Shown piece after piece: positions 1 through 8,341 of a DNA stretch of 64,000 nt; position 1 is the first letter of the stretch; the number at the start of each line of letters is the position of its first letter. Made by a program: the position numbers and the translations under genes. Source of the DNA: an uncultured Chitinophagaceae bacterium (GTDB lineage: Bacteria; Bacteroidota; Bacteroidia; Chitinophagales; Chitinophagaceae); the NCBI GenBank assembly GCA_937958995.1, contig CALGAP010000007.1, positions 248,001 through 312,000 on the forward strand. Reading direction: 5' to 3'. A model generated the notes under the pieces. It ran no database searches. It was not told where the DNA came from and saw only the letters and a program-made list of their open reading frames with translations.

Positions 1-1
1 G

Positions 2-265
2 CAGTGCGGTCTTGCCATACTGGCAAGCGTGAAAGCACATTTCGGTACGCTTGATAAAATAAAACGCGTAGTCAAGATGCTCGGCTTTGTGAACGCCGTG
101 CCGGAGTATGAAAAACATCCTGTGGTGATCAATGGATGCAGCGAATTGTTTGCCCAACTCTGGGGTGAAGACTTTGGCATTGGCACGCGCAGTGCCGTAG
201 GCATGGGCTCGCTGCCCAATAATGTGGCTGTGGAAATTGAGGTTATATTTGAAGTATACGATTAG
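2..265 (+). CDS. RidA/YjgF-family protein, 3' part (gene cut by window edge)
   Basis: The reading frame is open from base 2 to a TAG at 263-265 and gives about 87 residues, so the N-terminus lies outside the window. The C-terminal RidA signature is present: an R-S-A-V-G stretch followed by S-L-P-N and V-E-I-E-V, with the arginine that in the family binds the substrate carboxylate. RidA proteins hydrolyse reactive enamine/imine intermediates such as 2-aminoacrylate released by PLP-dependent dehydratases. The next gene, such a PLP enzyme, starts 2 bases after this stop, which suggests one transcript and a matched function. Confidence 0.85.
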   Translation, partial: QCGLAILASVKAHFGTLDKIKRVVKMLGFVNAVPEYEKHPVVINGCSELFAQLWGEDFGIGTRSAVGMGSLPNNVAVEIEVIFEVYD

Positions 266-267
266 TC

Positions 268-1380
268 ATGAAAACAAAAAACTGGTACACTATTCAAGAC
301 ATAGACCAGCTGGACTCACCCGCGCTGGTCATTTATCCCGAACGCGTAAAAGAAAATATTCAGCGCGCCATTTCGATGACCGGTGATGCGGGCCGGTTAC
401 GACCGCACATCAAAACCAACAAGTCGCCCGACACTACGAAGCTGATGCTGGCCGCCGGCATCACCAAATTCAAATGCGCCACTATTGCCGAAGCTGAAAT
501 GCTGGGTCAATGCCAGGCGCCCGATGTGCTGCTCGCCTATCAGCCCGGCGGTCCCAAATTGCAGCGTTTTGCGCAGGTAGTGGGAAAATATCCCGGCACG
601 AAATATTCCTGCCTCGTCGATAATATCGGAGCGGCGAAAAAAATTGCGGGTCATTTCACTTTAATGGGCAAGACCATACCCGTATATATTGATTTAAATG
701 TTGGTCAAAACCGTACCGGCATTATACCCGGTGAAAAAGCGATGGAGCTGTTTCGCTTTTGCACCAATACTAGGGGCATTTCATTCAAAGGTCTGCACGC
801 GTACGATGGGCATATCCGCAACAGGAATTATGAAGAAAGAAAAAAAGTCTGCGACGAAGCCTTTGCACTGGTAGAGAATATGAAAAAAGAAATTGAAGCT
901 GCAGGATTTTCACCCATCATCATTGCCGGCGGCTCGCCCTCATTTTCCGTTCATTGCAAGCGGCCGAATGTGGAATGCAGTCCCGGCACTTTCGTCTTTT
1001 GGGACAAAACCTACCTCGATCTCTGTCCTGAGCAGCCCTTTGAGCCTGCCGCCCTGCTGGTGACGCGCGTCATTTCTTTACCCGACGCCACCCGCATCTG
1101 CCTCGACCTTGGCCACAAATCCGTAGCCGCAGAAAACGAGATCACACGCCGCGTGTTCTTCCCTGAAGCGCCCGACCTGCAGCCCCTCAGCCAGAGCGAA
1201 GAGCACCTGGTGCTGGAAGCGGGCCCCGGTCACCGTTATCAACCCGGCGATGTGCTGTATGGCATCCCCCATCATATTTGTCCAACCGTGGCCCTCTACG
1301 AGCGCGCCTACACTATCGAAAACGGCCAGCTCAGCGGCGAGTGGCGCATCACCGCCCGCGACCGCCAACTCACCATCTGA
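268..1380 (+). CDS. D-TA/DSD1-family PLP enzyme (D-serine dehydratase or D-threonine aldolase-like)
   Basis: This 370-residue protein has the alanine-racemase-like N-terminal barrel and a C-terminal D-serine dehydratase-like domain. The R-P-H-I-K-T-N-K motif supplies the probable PLP lysine at K49. Near the C-terminus, P-H-H-I-C-P gives a His-x-Cys pair (about H336/C338). From family knowledge, His-x-Cys is the zinc ligand pair of eukaryotic-type D-serine dehydratase, whereas D-threonine aldolases usually have His-x-Asp. That leans towards D-serine ammonia-lyase activity, but the substrate is unproven. It sits between a RidA gene and an M19 dipeptidase, which fits breakdown of D-amino acids with RidA removing 2-aminoacrylate. 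Confidence 0.85.
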   Translation: MKTKNWYTIQDIDQLDSPALVIYPERVKENIQRAISMTGDAGRLRPHIKTNKSPDTTKLMLAAGITKFKCATIAEAEMLGQCQAPDVLLAYQPGGPKLQRFAQVVGKYPGTKYSCLVDNIGAAKKIAGHFTLMGKTIPVYIDLNVGQNRTGIIPGEKAMELFRFCTNTRGISFKGLHAYDGHIRNRNYEERKKVCDEAFALVENMKKEIEAAGFSPIIIAGGSPSFSVHCKRPNVECSPGTFVFWDKTYLDLCPEQPFEPAALLVTRVISLPDATRICLDLGHKSVAAENEITRRVFFPEAPDLQPLSQSEEHLVLEAGPGHRYQPGDVLYGIPHHICPTVALYERAYTIENGQLSGEWRITARDRQLTI

Positions 1381-1382
1381 GG

Positions 1383-1416
1383 GTGAGCCACCCCCGAAGG
1401 TGAACCACGCCTAAAG
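1383..1416 (+). repeat. 17-bp imperfect tandem duplication
   Basis: Two adjacent copies of the pattern GTGArCCACsCCyrAAG (13 of 17 positions identical) lie just downstream of the PLP-enzyme stop. They are followed at 1431-1443 by the short palindrome AGGTGG-C-CCACCT. Function is unknown; it may be a small intergenic hairpin or repeat remnant within the operon. Confidence 0.5.
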
Positions 1417-1486
1417 GATGGCCAGGTGACAGGTGGCCCACCTATGACCTGACCAACCCTATACCCAAAACTCAACACAGAACATC

Positions 1487-2557
1487 ATGTTTATCATCGA
1501 CGCCCATCTCGACCTCGCAATGAATGCCATCGACTGGAACCGCAACCTGCGCGATGATATCACGGCTATCCGCAGTCGTGAGGCGGGTATGACGGATAAG
1601 CCTGATCGTGGTAAGGGCACTGTATCGCTGCCCGAACTGCGCAAGGGAAATATCGGGCTCGTGGTGGCCACGCAGATAGCGCGGTATGTGGCGCCGGGCA
1701 GCAAGCTCAGCGGGTGGCACTCGCCCGAACAGGCCTGGGCGCAAACGCAGGCGCAGCTGGCCTGGTATAAGGCAATGGAAGAGGCGGGTGAAATGGTGAT
1801 GATAAAAGACAGGCGTGCGCTGGAGCTTCAGGTGGCGATGTGGAACGATGGAAGCCTCAACCATGACAAGCCCATCGGGTATATATTAAGCCTGGAGGGT
1901 GCTGATTCGCTGATTACACTCAAACACCTGGAACGCGCATACGAATACGGCTTAAGAGCCGTAGGCCCCGCGCATTATGGTCCTGGCAGGTATGCCAACG
2001 GCACCGATGCCACGGGTAAAATAAATGCTGATGGTCTTGCCCTGCTCCGCGAAATGGAGCGGCTGAATATCATTCTCGACACCACGCATCTGTGCGACGA
2101 TGCCTTCTGGCAGGCGCTCGACCATTTTCACGGGCCGGTATGGGCCAGTCATAACCTGTGCCGCGCGCTGGTAAACCATAACCGCCAGTTCAGCGATGAA
2201 ATGATCAAAGCCCTGGTAGAAAGGGGCGCCGTAATTGGTGGCGCGTTGGATGCCTGGATGATGGTACCGGGCTGGGTAAAACGGCAAAGCACACCCAAAG
2301 AAATGAATTGCAACCTCGAAAAGCTGGTTGATCATTTCGACCATATATGCCAGATCGCGGGTAATGCACTGCATATCGGTATCGGCTCAGACCTGGACGG
2401 GGCTTACGGTAAGGAACAGTGCCCCTACGACCTGGAAACCATTGCCGACCTGCAGAAAATACCCCGCCTGCTGGCTAAGCGGGGCTACTCCGCCCAGGAT
2501 ATCGAGAACATAATGCATAAGAACTGGCTCCGCTTTTTGCGCAATGCGTGGAAATAA
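1487..2557 (+). CDS. Membrane/renal dipeptidase family (peptidase M19)
   Basis: This 356-residue zinc dipeptidase has the M19 pattern: D-A-H-L-D near the N-terminus (H7 and D9), S-L-E-G-A for the bridging glutamate, T-H-L and S-H-N for the zinc histidines, and G-S-D-L-D-G in the C-terminal third. No signal peptide is seen, so it is probably cytoplasmic. M19 enzymes cleave dipeptides and tolerate a D-residue at the C-terminal position. Lying 106 bp after the D-amino-acid PLP enzyme, it could supply that enzyme with D-serine or D-threonine, which is inference from context. Confidence 0.9.
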   Translation: MFIIDAHLDLAMNAIDWNRNLRDDITAIRSREAGMTDKPDRGKGTVSLPELRKGNIGLVVATQIARYVAPGSKLSGWHSPEQAWAQTQAQLAWYKAMEEAGEMVMIKDRRALELQVAMWNDGSLNHDKPIGYILSLEGADSLITLKHLERAYEYGLRAVGPAHYGPGRYANGTDATGKINADGLALLREMERLNIILDTTHLCDDAFWQALDHFHGPVWASHNLCRALVNHNRQFSDEMIKALVERGAVIGGALDAWMMVPGWVKRQSTPKEMNCNLEKLVDHFDHICQIAGNALHIGIGSDLDGAYGKEQCPYDLETIADLQKIPRLLAKRGYSAQDIENIMHKNWLRFLRNAWK

Positions 2558-2576
2558 CCCGCAACCCATTCAACAG
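2556..2576 (+). repeat. Short AACCCGC-type heptad repeat
   Basis: Three 7-bp units (AACCCGC, AACCCAT, TCAACAG) begin within the dipeptidase stop codon. This is the weakest member of a family of 7-bp-periodic intergenic repeats seen elsewhere in the window (26425, 41181, 50500 and 57005). Confidence 0.35.
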
Positions 2577-2668
2577 TTACCGCAATTCGTGCATGGCGCT
2601 GTTTTCCCTGCAGCTGCCGGGTTTTAATATTGCTCCCGGTTTCACAAATAGCCATTAAAACCATAGCC

Positions 2669-4069
2669 ATGCAAACAATGTTCAACCATTTCAATTCAAC
2701 CAACTATTCGGGCATGTTGCCGGGCACGCGCATACTATTTGCCAATATGCCGGCCGACGGTCACTTCAACCCGCTCACCGGCCTGGCAGTACACCTGCAA
2801 AGCCTCGGCTGCGATGTACGTTGGTACAGCTCCGTACAATATGAAGAGAAAATCAAAAAACTCAACATTCCCATTTATCCATTCAAAAAAGCGCTCGAGT
2901 GGACCGGTGACACGCTGGAACAAGTATTCCCTGAAAGAGCGAAGATCAAGAACCCTATCAAGAAACTGAATTTCGATATCATCAATGCCTTTATCCTTCG
3001 CTCCACGGAGTACTATGAAGACATCACCGAAATCTATAAATCCTTCCCCTTTGATATTTTCATCGCCGACAATTGCTTTACCGGCATACCCTTTATCAAA
3101 GACAAGATAGGCGTGCCTGTTATAGCCATCGGCGTGTTGCCGCTCACCGAATCTTCGAGAGACCTGGCGCCAGCAGGCCTGGGTATGACCCCGGCCAAAA
3201 GTTTTCTCGGCCGCCGCAAGCAGGATTTTTTGCGCTTCCTGGCCGACAAGGTATTGTTCCGCAAACCTAATAAACTGATGTGGCAGTTGTTGCAGCAACA
3301 TGGCATTGATGCGGGCAATACGAACGTATTTGACATGGTTTCGAAAAAATCTACGCTGGTACTGCAGAGCGGTACGCCGGGATTTGAATACAAGAGAAGT
3401 GATCTGAGCAAGAATGTACGTTTCATCGGCCCCTTGCTTCCCTACAGCAGCAAAAAACAGCGCGAGCCGTGGAACGACGTGCGGCTGGCAGCTTTCGATA
3501 AAGTAATACTGGTAACGCAGGGAACCGTGGAAAAAGACCCGGAAAAAATCATAGTACCGGTGCTGGAAGCTTTCAAAGACACTGAATACCTGGTGGTGGC
3601 AACCACAGGCGGCTCGCGCACCAAAGAATTGCAGGCGCGTTACCCCCAGTACAACATAATTATAGAAGATTTTATACCCTTTGCAGATGTGATGCCGCAC
3701 GCTGATGTGTATATCACCAACGGCGGCTATGGCGGCGTAATGCTGGGTATTGAAAATAATTTGCCCATGGTGGTGGCCGGCGTGCATGAAGGCAAGAATG
3801 AGATCAATGCACGTGTAGGATATTTCAAACTGGGCATCAACCTTGGGACTGAAAAACCAACACCTGCGCAGGTTAAGCGCGCCGTGGAAACCGTGCTGGC
3901 CGACAGCACCTACCGCGACAATGTGAAAACGCTCAGTAAGGAGTTTAGTCAATACGAGCCCAACTCACTCTGCGCCGCATACGTTGCGGAACTGATGCCG
4001 GCGGTAAGACCGGCCCAGGTATCCTTTATCAACAGAAAAACATTGACTTCAGCGGTAGCCCAAAACTGA
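2669..4069 (+). CDS. UDP-glycosyltransferase-like protein (GT1, MGT type)
   Basis: ATG at 2669 gives 466 residues; an upstream in-frame TTG at 2630 is less likely. The N-terminal half carries the GT-B opening motif F-A-N-M-P-A-D-G-H-F-N-P, typical of GT1 enzymes. The C-terminal half has V-T-Q-G-T, then D-F-I-P-F-A-D-V-M-P-H-A-D and T-N-G-G-Y-G-G-V with the following H-E-G-K, which form the nucleotide-sugar binding region. It probably transfers a sugar from a UDP-sugar to a small molecule or lipid; the acceptor cannot be read from sequence. A strong terminator follows. Confidence 0.88.
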   Translation: MQTMFNHFNSTNYSGMLPGTRILFANMPADGHFNPLTGLAVHLQSLGCDVRWYSSVQYEEKIKKLNIPIYPFKKALEWTGDTLEQVFPERAKIKNPIKKLNFDIINAFILRSTEYYEDITEIYKSFPFDIFIADNCFTGIPFIKDKIGVPVIAIGVLPLTESSRDLAPAGLGMTPAKSFLGRRKQDFLRFLADKVLFRKPNKLMWQLLQQHGIDAGNTNVFDMVSKKSTLVLQSGTPGFEYKRSDLSKNVRFIGPLLPYSSKKQREPWNDVRLAAFDKVILVTQGTVEKDPEKIIVPVLEAFKDTEYLVVATTGGSRTKELQARYPQYNIIIEDFIPFADVMPHADVYITNGGYGGVMLGIENNLPMVVAGVHEGKNEINARVGYFKLGINLGTEKPTPAQVKRAVETVLADSTYRDNVKTLSKEFSQYEPNSLCAAYVAELMPAVRPAQVSFINRKTLTSAVAQN

Positions 4070-4109
4070 TTAGGACGGTTGTGCTAAAACAGGAAACAGG
4101 GTTTGTTTG

Positions 4110-4139
4110 GACCGGGGCCGTAACCCCGGTCATTTTTTT
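4110..4139 (+). terminator. Rho-independent terminator after the glycosyltransferase
   Basis: A perfect 8-bp stem, GACCGGGG and CCCCGGTC, with a six-base loop is followed by a run of seven T at 4133-4139. It lies 40 bp after the glycosyltransferase stop and separates it from the next gene. Confidence 0.9.
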
Positions 4140-4168
4140 GATTCTCCCTATCTTCCACCAAAAATTTT

Positions 4169-5230
4169 ATGCGTATACTTAAGGCAGGACTGGTTGGATT
4201 TGGCGTTTCGGGTAAGACTTTTCATGCTCCATTTTTGGTGAAGAGTGAACAGTACCAACTGGTATCGGTGCTCGAAAGAAACAAGCAGGATTCGAAAGAG
4301 AAGTATCCTTTTGTGAAAGTGGTAAGAAGTATTGAAGAAATGATTTCTGATCCTGAGATTGATCTTGTGATCATCACTACTCCTAACGATACGCATTTCC
4401 CCTATGCCAAGGCCGCGCTCGAAGCGGGTAAGCATGTGGTGCTCGAAAAGCCATTTACCAATACCAGTGAGGAGGCAAGACAATTGGTGGAGCTGGCGAA
4501 AAAATCAAGCTCCATCTTAAGCGCATACCAAAACCGGCGTTACGTAAGCGATTTCCTCACGATCAAAGAAATTCTCGACAATAAACTCCTTGGGGAAGTG
4601 CATACTTTCGAGGGGCATTACGATCGCTACCGCGCTGAAGCCAGACCCAACGCCTGGCGCGAAGCACAATTGCCGGGGAGTGGCATACTGTATGATCTGG
4701 GCGCGCATCTCATAGACCAGGCGCAGGTGTTGTTTGGGTTGCCCAAAACAATCACTGCCGACATTCGCATGCAACGGCCGCACGCAAAGGTGGATGATTT
4801 TTTTGACCTGCGGCTCGACTACGGTTTTCTGAAAGTGATACTGCAGGCAGGAATGCTGGTGCGCGAGCCGGGACCACGCTACCAGGTTCATGGCACGCTG
4901 GGTTCTTTTGTAAAATTTGGGGAAGATCCCCAGGAGGCAAGGCTACGCGCCGGTGAAATGCCGGAAGGTGACGACTGGGGCGTGGAAGATGAATCTATAC
5001 ACGGTATACTGCACACAGTGAAAGATGGAAAAATTGTGAGAGAAAAATATCCTTCGAAACGCGGCGATTATGGAAGGTATTACAAGAGCGTGTACGAAAC
5101 CATCGTCAATAAGGCGCCGCTGACCGAGAAACCCGAACACGGTTACAACACTATCAGGTTGATAGAGCTCGCGTTCGAAAGTCACCGGCAGCAGCGCACT
5201 ATCACCTGCACGGAACTTTTGCCACTATGA
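4169..5230 (+). CDS. Gfo/Idh/MocA-family oxidoreductase
   Basis: This 353-residue protein has an N-terminal Rossmann fold with G-L-V-G-F-G-V-S-G and the family E-K-P-F motif after L-E-A-G-K-H-V-V-L, which positions the NAD(P) nicotinamide. G-S-G-I-L-Y-D-L-G-A-H-L-I-D-Q in the second half is typical of the substrate-binding domain. Such enzymes oxidise or reduce sugars, inositols or biliverdin-like compounds; the substrate is not evident. Its stop overlaps by 6 bases the stop of the convergent gene on the minus strand. Confidence 0.9.
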   Translation: MRILKAGLVGFGVSGKTFHAPFLVKSEQYQLVSVLERNKQDSKEKYPFVKVVRSIEEMISDPEIDLVIITTPNDTHFPYAKAALEAGKHVVLEKPFTNTSEEARQLVELAKKSSSILSAYQNRRYVSDFLTIKEILDNKLLGEVHTFEGHYDRYRAEARPNAWREAQLPGSGILYDLGAHLIDQAQVLFGLPKTITADIRMQRPHAKVDDFFDLRLDYGFLKVILQAGMLVREPGPRYQVHGTLGSFVKFGEDPQEARLRAGEMPEGDDWGVEDESIHGILHTVKDGKIVREKYPSKRGDYGRYYKSVYETIVNKAPLTEKPEHGYNTIRLIELAFESHRQQRTITCTELLPL

Positions 5231-5680
5231 TTTCGCGGCTTTATTCTTGAATTGAACGGCAGACAAGGTCAGTCCTTTCGGCAACTCTTTGGCAGTATAA
5301 TGAATAGCCAGTTGCATGCCCTGGTTATTTTTTTCCAGCGCCAGCAATTCTTTCACCGGAATGCTCATACCGTCCTGTACACTATTGCCATCACCAAAAT
5401 TGTATTTCTTCAACACATTCCCCGCTTTGTCCACAATAGCAATGGTTCTTGATTTGCCGGGATGGCCACAATGGTTGTAGTATATCACCAGTTTGTCGTT
5501 AACATTGGCCTCAGTAAGATTCAGGCTTTGGAGTGTGAACGACTGCGGATTATACTGGCGCACCAGCAATTTGCTGTTGAGATAAATTTCGAACATTTCA
5601 CCTCCGTCGCGCGCTGCGAGCGGAGCGGTCACCGATACCAAAGCAATCAGCAACATTGCTTTTAATGACTTTTGTAGCAT
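5225..5680 (-). CDS. Hypothetical secreted protein
   Basis: The start at 5680 gives 151 residues beginning M-L-Q-K-S-L-K-A followed by a hydrophobic stretch and A-P-L-A-A-R, a likely signal peptide with cleavage around residue 22-24. The mature part is mostly beta-strand-like, with a central N-H-C-G-H-P-G-K stretch. I do not recognise a family. It lies downstream of the LuxE/PaaK-like gene on the same strand with 117 bp between them, so co-transcription is possible but unproven. Confidence 0.7.
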   Translation of the reverse strand: MLQKSLKAMLLIALVSVTAPLAARDGGEMFEIYLNSKLLVRQYNPQSFTLQSLNLTEANVNDKLVIYYNHCGHPGKSRTIAIVDKAGNVLKKYNFGDGNSVQDGMSIPVKELLALEKNNQGMQLAIHYTAKELPKGLTLSAVQFKNKAAKS

Positions 5681-5797
5681 AACAAAAAATTTTGTTGTTA
5701 TTGAATCGGGTTGTTTCCGACACAAAACAACCGGATGTCTTGCCTCCAAAAAATTTACTTTGATGTAATGAAAGGAATGCTTGATGTAAAGCAGTAT

Positions 5798-6790
5798 TCA
5801 GCGAAAAGGGTCGGCCACCATCAGGCTGCAGCCCCGTATATCGCTGTTATCGGTGCGGCCCTGTACTTCAAAACTGCCGTCGGGGAAGACTTTTCCTATA
5901 TCATCAACTGCTATGAATGAGCAGGAGTAGATGTTGGCGAGATCAACCACGTTGATAACGCCGCTGCCCGTGGTGCGCACGTCGAAGGGATCATCATCCT
6001 GGCGCACGAGTATTTTCATCCAGGGGGGAGTCTGAAAAAGGCCATTGCCAAAAGAGTATGCCTGCGAAAGCAATTCCGTCATGCCATATTCAGAGTGAAT
6101 GCTTTTTACCCCGAAAGCATGCTGCAAAATCTCATGTACTTCGGGTCTTGTCATTTCGCGGCGGCGGCCCTTCATACCGCCGGTCTCCATAATGGTGGTA
6201 TGTTGCAAGGACATGGGAAATGTTTCCGCAAAATCAAGCAGCGCAAAGGTCACTCCTATCAGCATGGTCTTTTGGCCGGCAGCTTCCAGTTGCTGTAAGG
6301 TGGCAGCCAGCTTATCGTGTTCGTATAAATAAAACCCGCTTTGGGGATGATGGCTTTGTTGCACCAGTTCGTCCACCATCACTACCAGCGAAGAATTTTT
6401 TCTTTCGAGATATGAGGGTAGTAAGCCGATAATGCACCAATCGTTCACCGGTCCGTAAAACAGCTCAAAACCTTGCAAAAAACTCTGGCGATACAGCGAG
6501 AGGTCTTTTATAAAATGCCGGCTGTTTATGGTCTGCGTGGTGCCGCTGCTCTCAAAAATGGCTTCCGGTTCGTAATGGGTGGTGCATACTTTTTGCCATT
6601 TAAAAAAGCCGACCGGCAGGTAGGGAATGTCTGTTAATGTTTTTACAGCATCCCCAACTTTACCAACCGTTTTTGCGTATTCGCGGTATATAGGATTGTG
6701 CTGGAATTGGAAGCGGTATATTTCCAGGGCCAGGGATTCGAAACCATCCTTATCCACCGAAAAAACTTTATCTTCATGTTTACAAATCAT
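5798..6790 (-). CDS. LuxE/PaaK-like acyl-activating protein (acyl-protein synthetase family)
   Basis: The protein has 330 residues. The pattern E-S-S-G-T-T-Q after E-A-I-F and the later H-S-E-Y-G-M-T-E-L-L-S-Q resemble the phosphate-binding loop and the Y-G-x-T-E motif of the ANL superfamily, in the short LuxE version that lacks the full C-terminal domain. LuxE proteins activate fatty acids for transfer to reductase partners, but no lux-like reductase gene is nearby, so the acyl substrate and partner are unknown. Single-copy LuxE-like proteins are common in Bacteroidota. It is divergent from the lipoprotein gene at 6838. Confidence 0.8.
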   Translation of the reverse strand: MICKHEDKVFSVDKDGFESLALEIYRFQFQHNPIYREYAKTVGKVGDAVKTLTDIPYLPVGFFKWQKVCTTHYEPEAIFESSGTTQTINSRHFIKDLSLYRQSFLQGFELFYGPVNDWCIIGLLPSYLERKNSSLVVMVDELVQQSHHPQSGFYLYEHDKLAATLQQLEAAGQKTMLIGVTFALLDFAETFPMSLQHTTIMETGGMKGRRREMTRPEVHEILQHAFGVKSIHSEYGMTELLSQAYSFGNGLFQTPPWMKILVRQDDDPFDVRTTGSGVINVVDLANIYSCSFIAVDDIGKVFPDGSFEVQGRTDNSDIRGCSLMVADPFR

Positions 6791-6815
6791 CGCAGGTAAT
6801 TGTGGGACAGGCTAA

Positions 6816-6823
6816 TAAATTTG
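6816..6823 (+). promoter_or_regulatory. -7 promoter element TAAATTTG
   Basis: An exact match to the Bacteroidota -7 consensus TAnnTTTG lies 14 bp upstream of the lipoprotein start at 6838. No clear -33 element is placed at normal spacing. Confidence 0.5.
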
Positions 6824-6837
6824 CATATTATCAAAAA

Positions 6838-7299
6838 ATGAGAATGAAATTACATACTTTCATTGTATTGGCCGGACTTGCAGGATTGATAGTTGCAGGT
6901 TGTTCAAAAGACGGGATTGAAACCAAACCGAAGCTTACCTTTAAGAGTGTCACTACCGATCATGTGTTATACAACCAGGATATAGCATTCTTTTTTGAAT
7001 TCAGTGACAAAGAAGGTGATCTGAACGATTCCATTCACGTCATAAAAGTCTCTTCCAGTTGGTGCGAAACACCCAGTTTTGCCGACTCGTCAAAATGGCG
7101 CATGCCCAATCTTCCTGGCACTAAAAACACAAAAGGCGAACTGGAAATACGGATGAGCTATCAGCGCGACCTGGCGGCCATTCCTTGCGATGGCGTGGAT
7201 ACCGTAGAGACAGCCATTTTCAAGTTCGTGATCAAAGACAGGGCGGGCAATGTGAGCGATACCGCCTACTCGCCGCCCATTACTATAGAGAAAAACTAG
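6838..7299 (+). CDS. Hypothetical lipoprotein
   Basis: ATG at 6838 was chosen over an upstream GTG at 6802 because a promoter -7 element lies between them. The 153-residue product begins M-R-M-K-L-H-T and has the lipobox I-V-A-G-C, so it is probably anchored to a membrane through the cysteine. The mature part contains a F-E-F-S-D-K-E-G-D-L-N-D segment, a pattern common in Bacteroidota surface lipoproteins with Ig-like folds. No enzymatic motif is seen. The UbiA-like gene begins 6 bp downstream, so the two probably share a transcript. Confidence 0.8.
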   Translation: MRMKLHTFIVLAGLAGLIVAGCSKDGIETKPKLTFKSVTTDHVLYNQDIAFFFEFSDKEGDLNDSIHVIKVSSSWCETPSFADSSKWRMPNLPGTKNTKGELEIRMSYQRDLAAIPCDGVDTVETAIFKFVIKDRAGNVSDTAYSPPITIEKN

Positions 7300-7305
7300 T
7301 ACTCT

Positions 7306-8157
7306 ATGACCGCATTGCTGCGGGCCTTCAACTATTTTATTTTTACCAGTGTATTCATTGCCGGTTGCGCCATGATGATGGTGCTTCAGACACACGACCT
7401 GCTATCACTCCACCTTAACCTTAAAGCTTATCTCAGCTTCGTGTTCTTTGCCACGCTCAGCAGTTATAATTTTCACTGGTACCTCACGCCCGACATTTCC
7501 AGCGAAAATGCGCGTGTGCGCTGGACACAACAACATAAAAAACTGCACCTTGCGCTGTGTGGTGTCGGCGCTATCGGCGCAGGGTGGATATTTCTGCAAT
7601 TCATTCACCAGTGGTACTGGCTCCTGGGAGCCGTGGTGCTCACTTTCCTTTATTCTGCACCCAAACTGCCGGTAGGTCCCTTTTATGCCTTAAAAAAGAT
7701 TGCAATCGGGAAGACGCTTTTCCTCTCTTTCGTATGGACCTATGTAACCACCATTCTTCCCATCGCATTCGACCACCAAAGCTGGAACCAGGCTGCCTTG
7801 TTTTTTATACTCAGCCGTTTTTTCCTGATCTACGCTATTTGCATCATTTTCGACTACCGCGACCGCGACTACGACCGCAAAGAAGGCATCCGCAGCATGA
7901 TCACCTGGTTCAGTGAACAGGCCGTCAACCGGCTTTTTTATTTCACCATAGTCTTGTTCATCATCAGCACCGCAGCGCTTTACTATTATGGATTTTCGCT
8001 GCTCACCATCTGCTGCCTCCTCTCCACCCTCCTTTTCCTGCTCCCCCTTTACCCCGTCGCCAAAAAAAATTTCTCCGACTACCTCTACTATTTCGTCCTC
8101 GACGGACTCATGATGTTCTCCGCCATTCTAACCACACTCATCCCCCGATCTGCATAA
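7306..8157 (+). CDS. UbiA-like prenyltransferase-family membrane protein
   Basis: The 283-residue protein is highly hydrophobic with about eight predicted transmembrane helices. L-Y-S-A-P-K-L-P and the second aspartate-rich motif F-D-Y-R-D-R-D-Y-D-R-K-E-G-I (D183, D186, D188, D190) match the UbiA superfamily, whose members transfer prenyl groups to aromatic acceptors. The first N-D-x-x-D motif is not obvious: S-Y-N-F-H-W-Y-L-T-P-D stands in its place. It may therefore be a divergent or non-canonical member. No quinone-pathway gene is adjacent. Confidence 0.72.
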   Translation: MTALLRAFNYFIFTSVFIAGCAMMMVLQTHDLLSLHLNLKAYLSFVFFATLSSYNFHWYLTPDISSENARVRWTQQHKKLHLALCGVGAIGAGWIFLQFIHQWYWLLGAVVLTFLYSAPKLPVGPFYALKKIAIGKTLFLSFVWTYVTTILPIAFDHQSWNQAALFFILSRFFLIYAICIIFDYRDRDYDRKEGIRSMITWFSEQAVNRLFYFTIVLFIISTAALYYYGFSLLTICCLLSTLLFLLPLYPVAKKNFSDYLYYFVLDGLMMFSAILTTLIPRSA

Positions 8158-8310
8158 TCTGCCTCATCCGCTTATCCACGCGCTCCGCGTCATTTGCTCC
8201 ATCCACGTCCTGGTCCGCATAATCCGGTTATCCTCCCCATCCGTGCCATCCGCGCTCAATCCGTGAACCGATCCTTAATCCCCAAATCCCTGCTCCAAAT
8301 CCGCCCAATC
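8158..8310 (+). repeat. C-rich spacer with degenerate ATCCGC/ATCCGTG repeats
   Basis: The spacer after the UbiA-like gene contains many imperfect copies of (A)ATCCGCG or (A)ATCCGTG spaced by 8-14 bp and is strongly strand-asymmetric in C against G. The same core occurs in the inverted repeat at 45985-46028 and in the short piece at 31998. It looks like a decayed or expanded intergenic repeat family rather than a gene. Confidence 0.6.
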
Positions 8311-8315
8311 CTTAT

Positions 8316-8323
8316 TACTTTTG
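8316..8323 (+). promoter_or_regulatory. -7 promoter element TACTTTTG
   Basis: An exact TAnnTTTG match ends 18 bp before the ATG at 8342. It supports that ATG as the start of the M42 gene and predicts a leader of about 12-14 bases. It would be the promoter for the whole overlapping run 8342-15481. Confidence 0.6.
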
Positions 8324-8341
8324 ACGCTTATAATCCCAACT

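Noticed and set aside
2735..3952. Long minus-strand open frame (405 codons) opposite the glycosyltransferase
   Set aside because: It is a shadow of the plus-strand gene, which has clear GT1 motifs; the minus-strand product is Cys/His/Phe-rich without family features.
8158..8310. CRISPR-like array in the repetitive C-rich spacer
   Set aside because: Repeat units are short, degenerate and unevenly spaced, with no constant repeat or spacer length and no cas genes.
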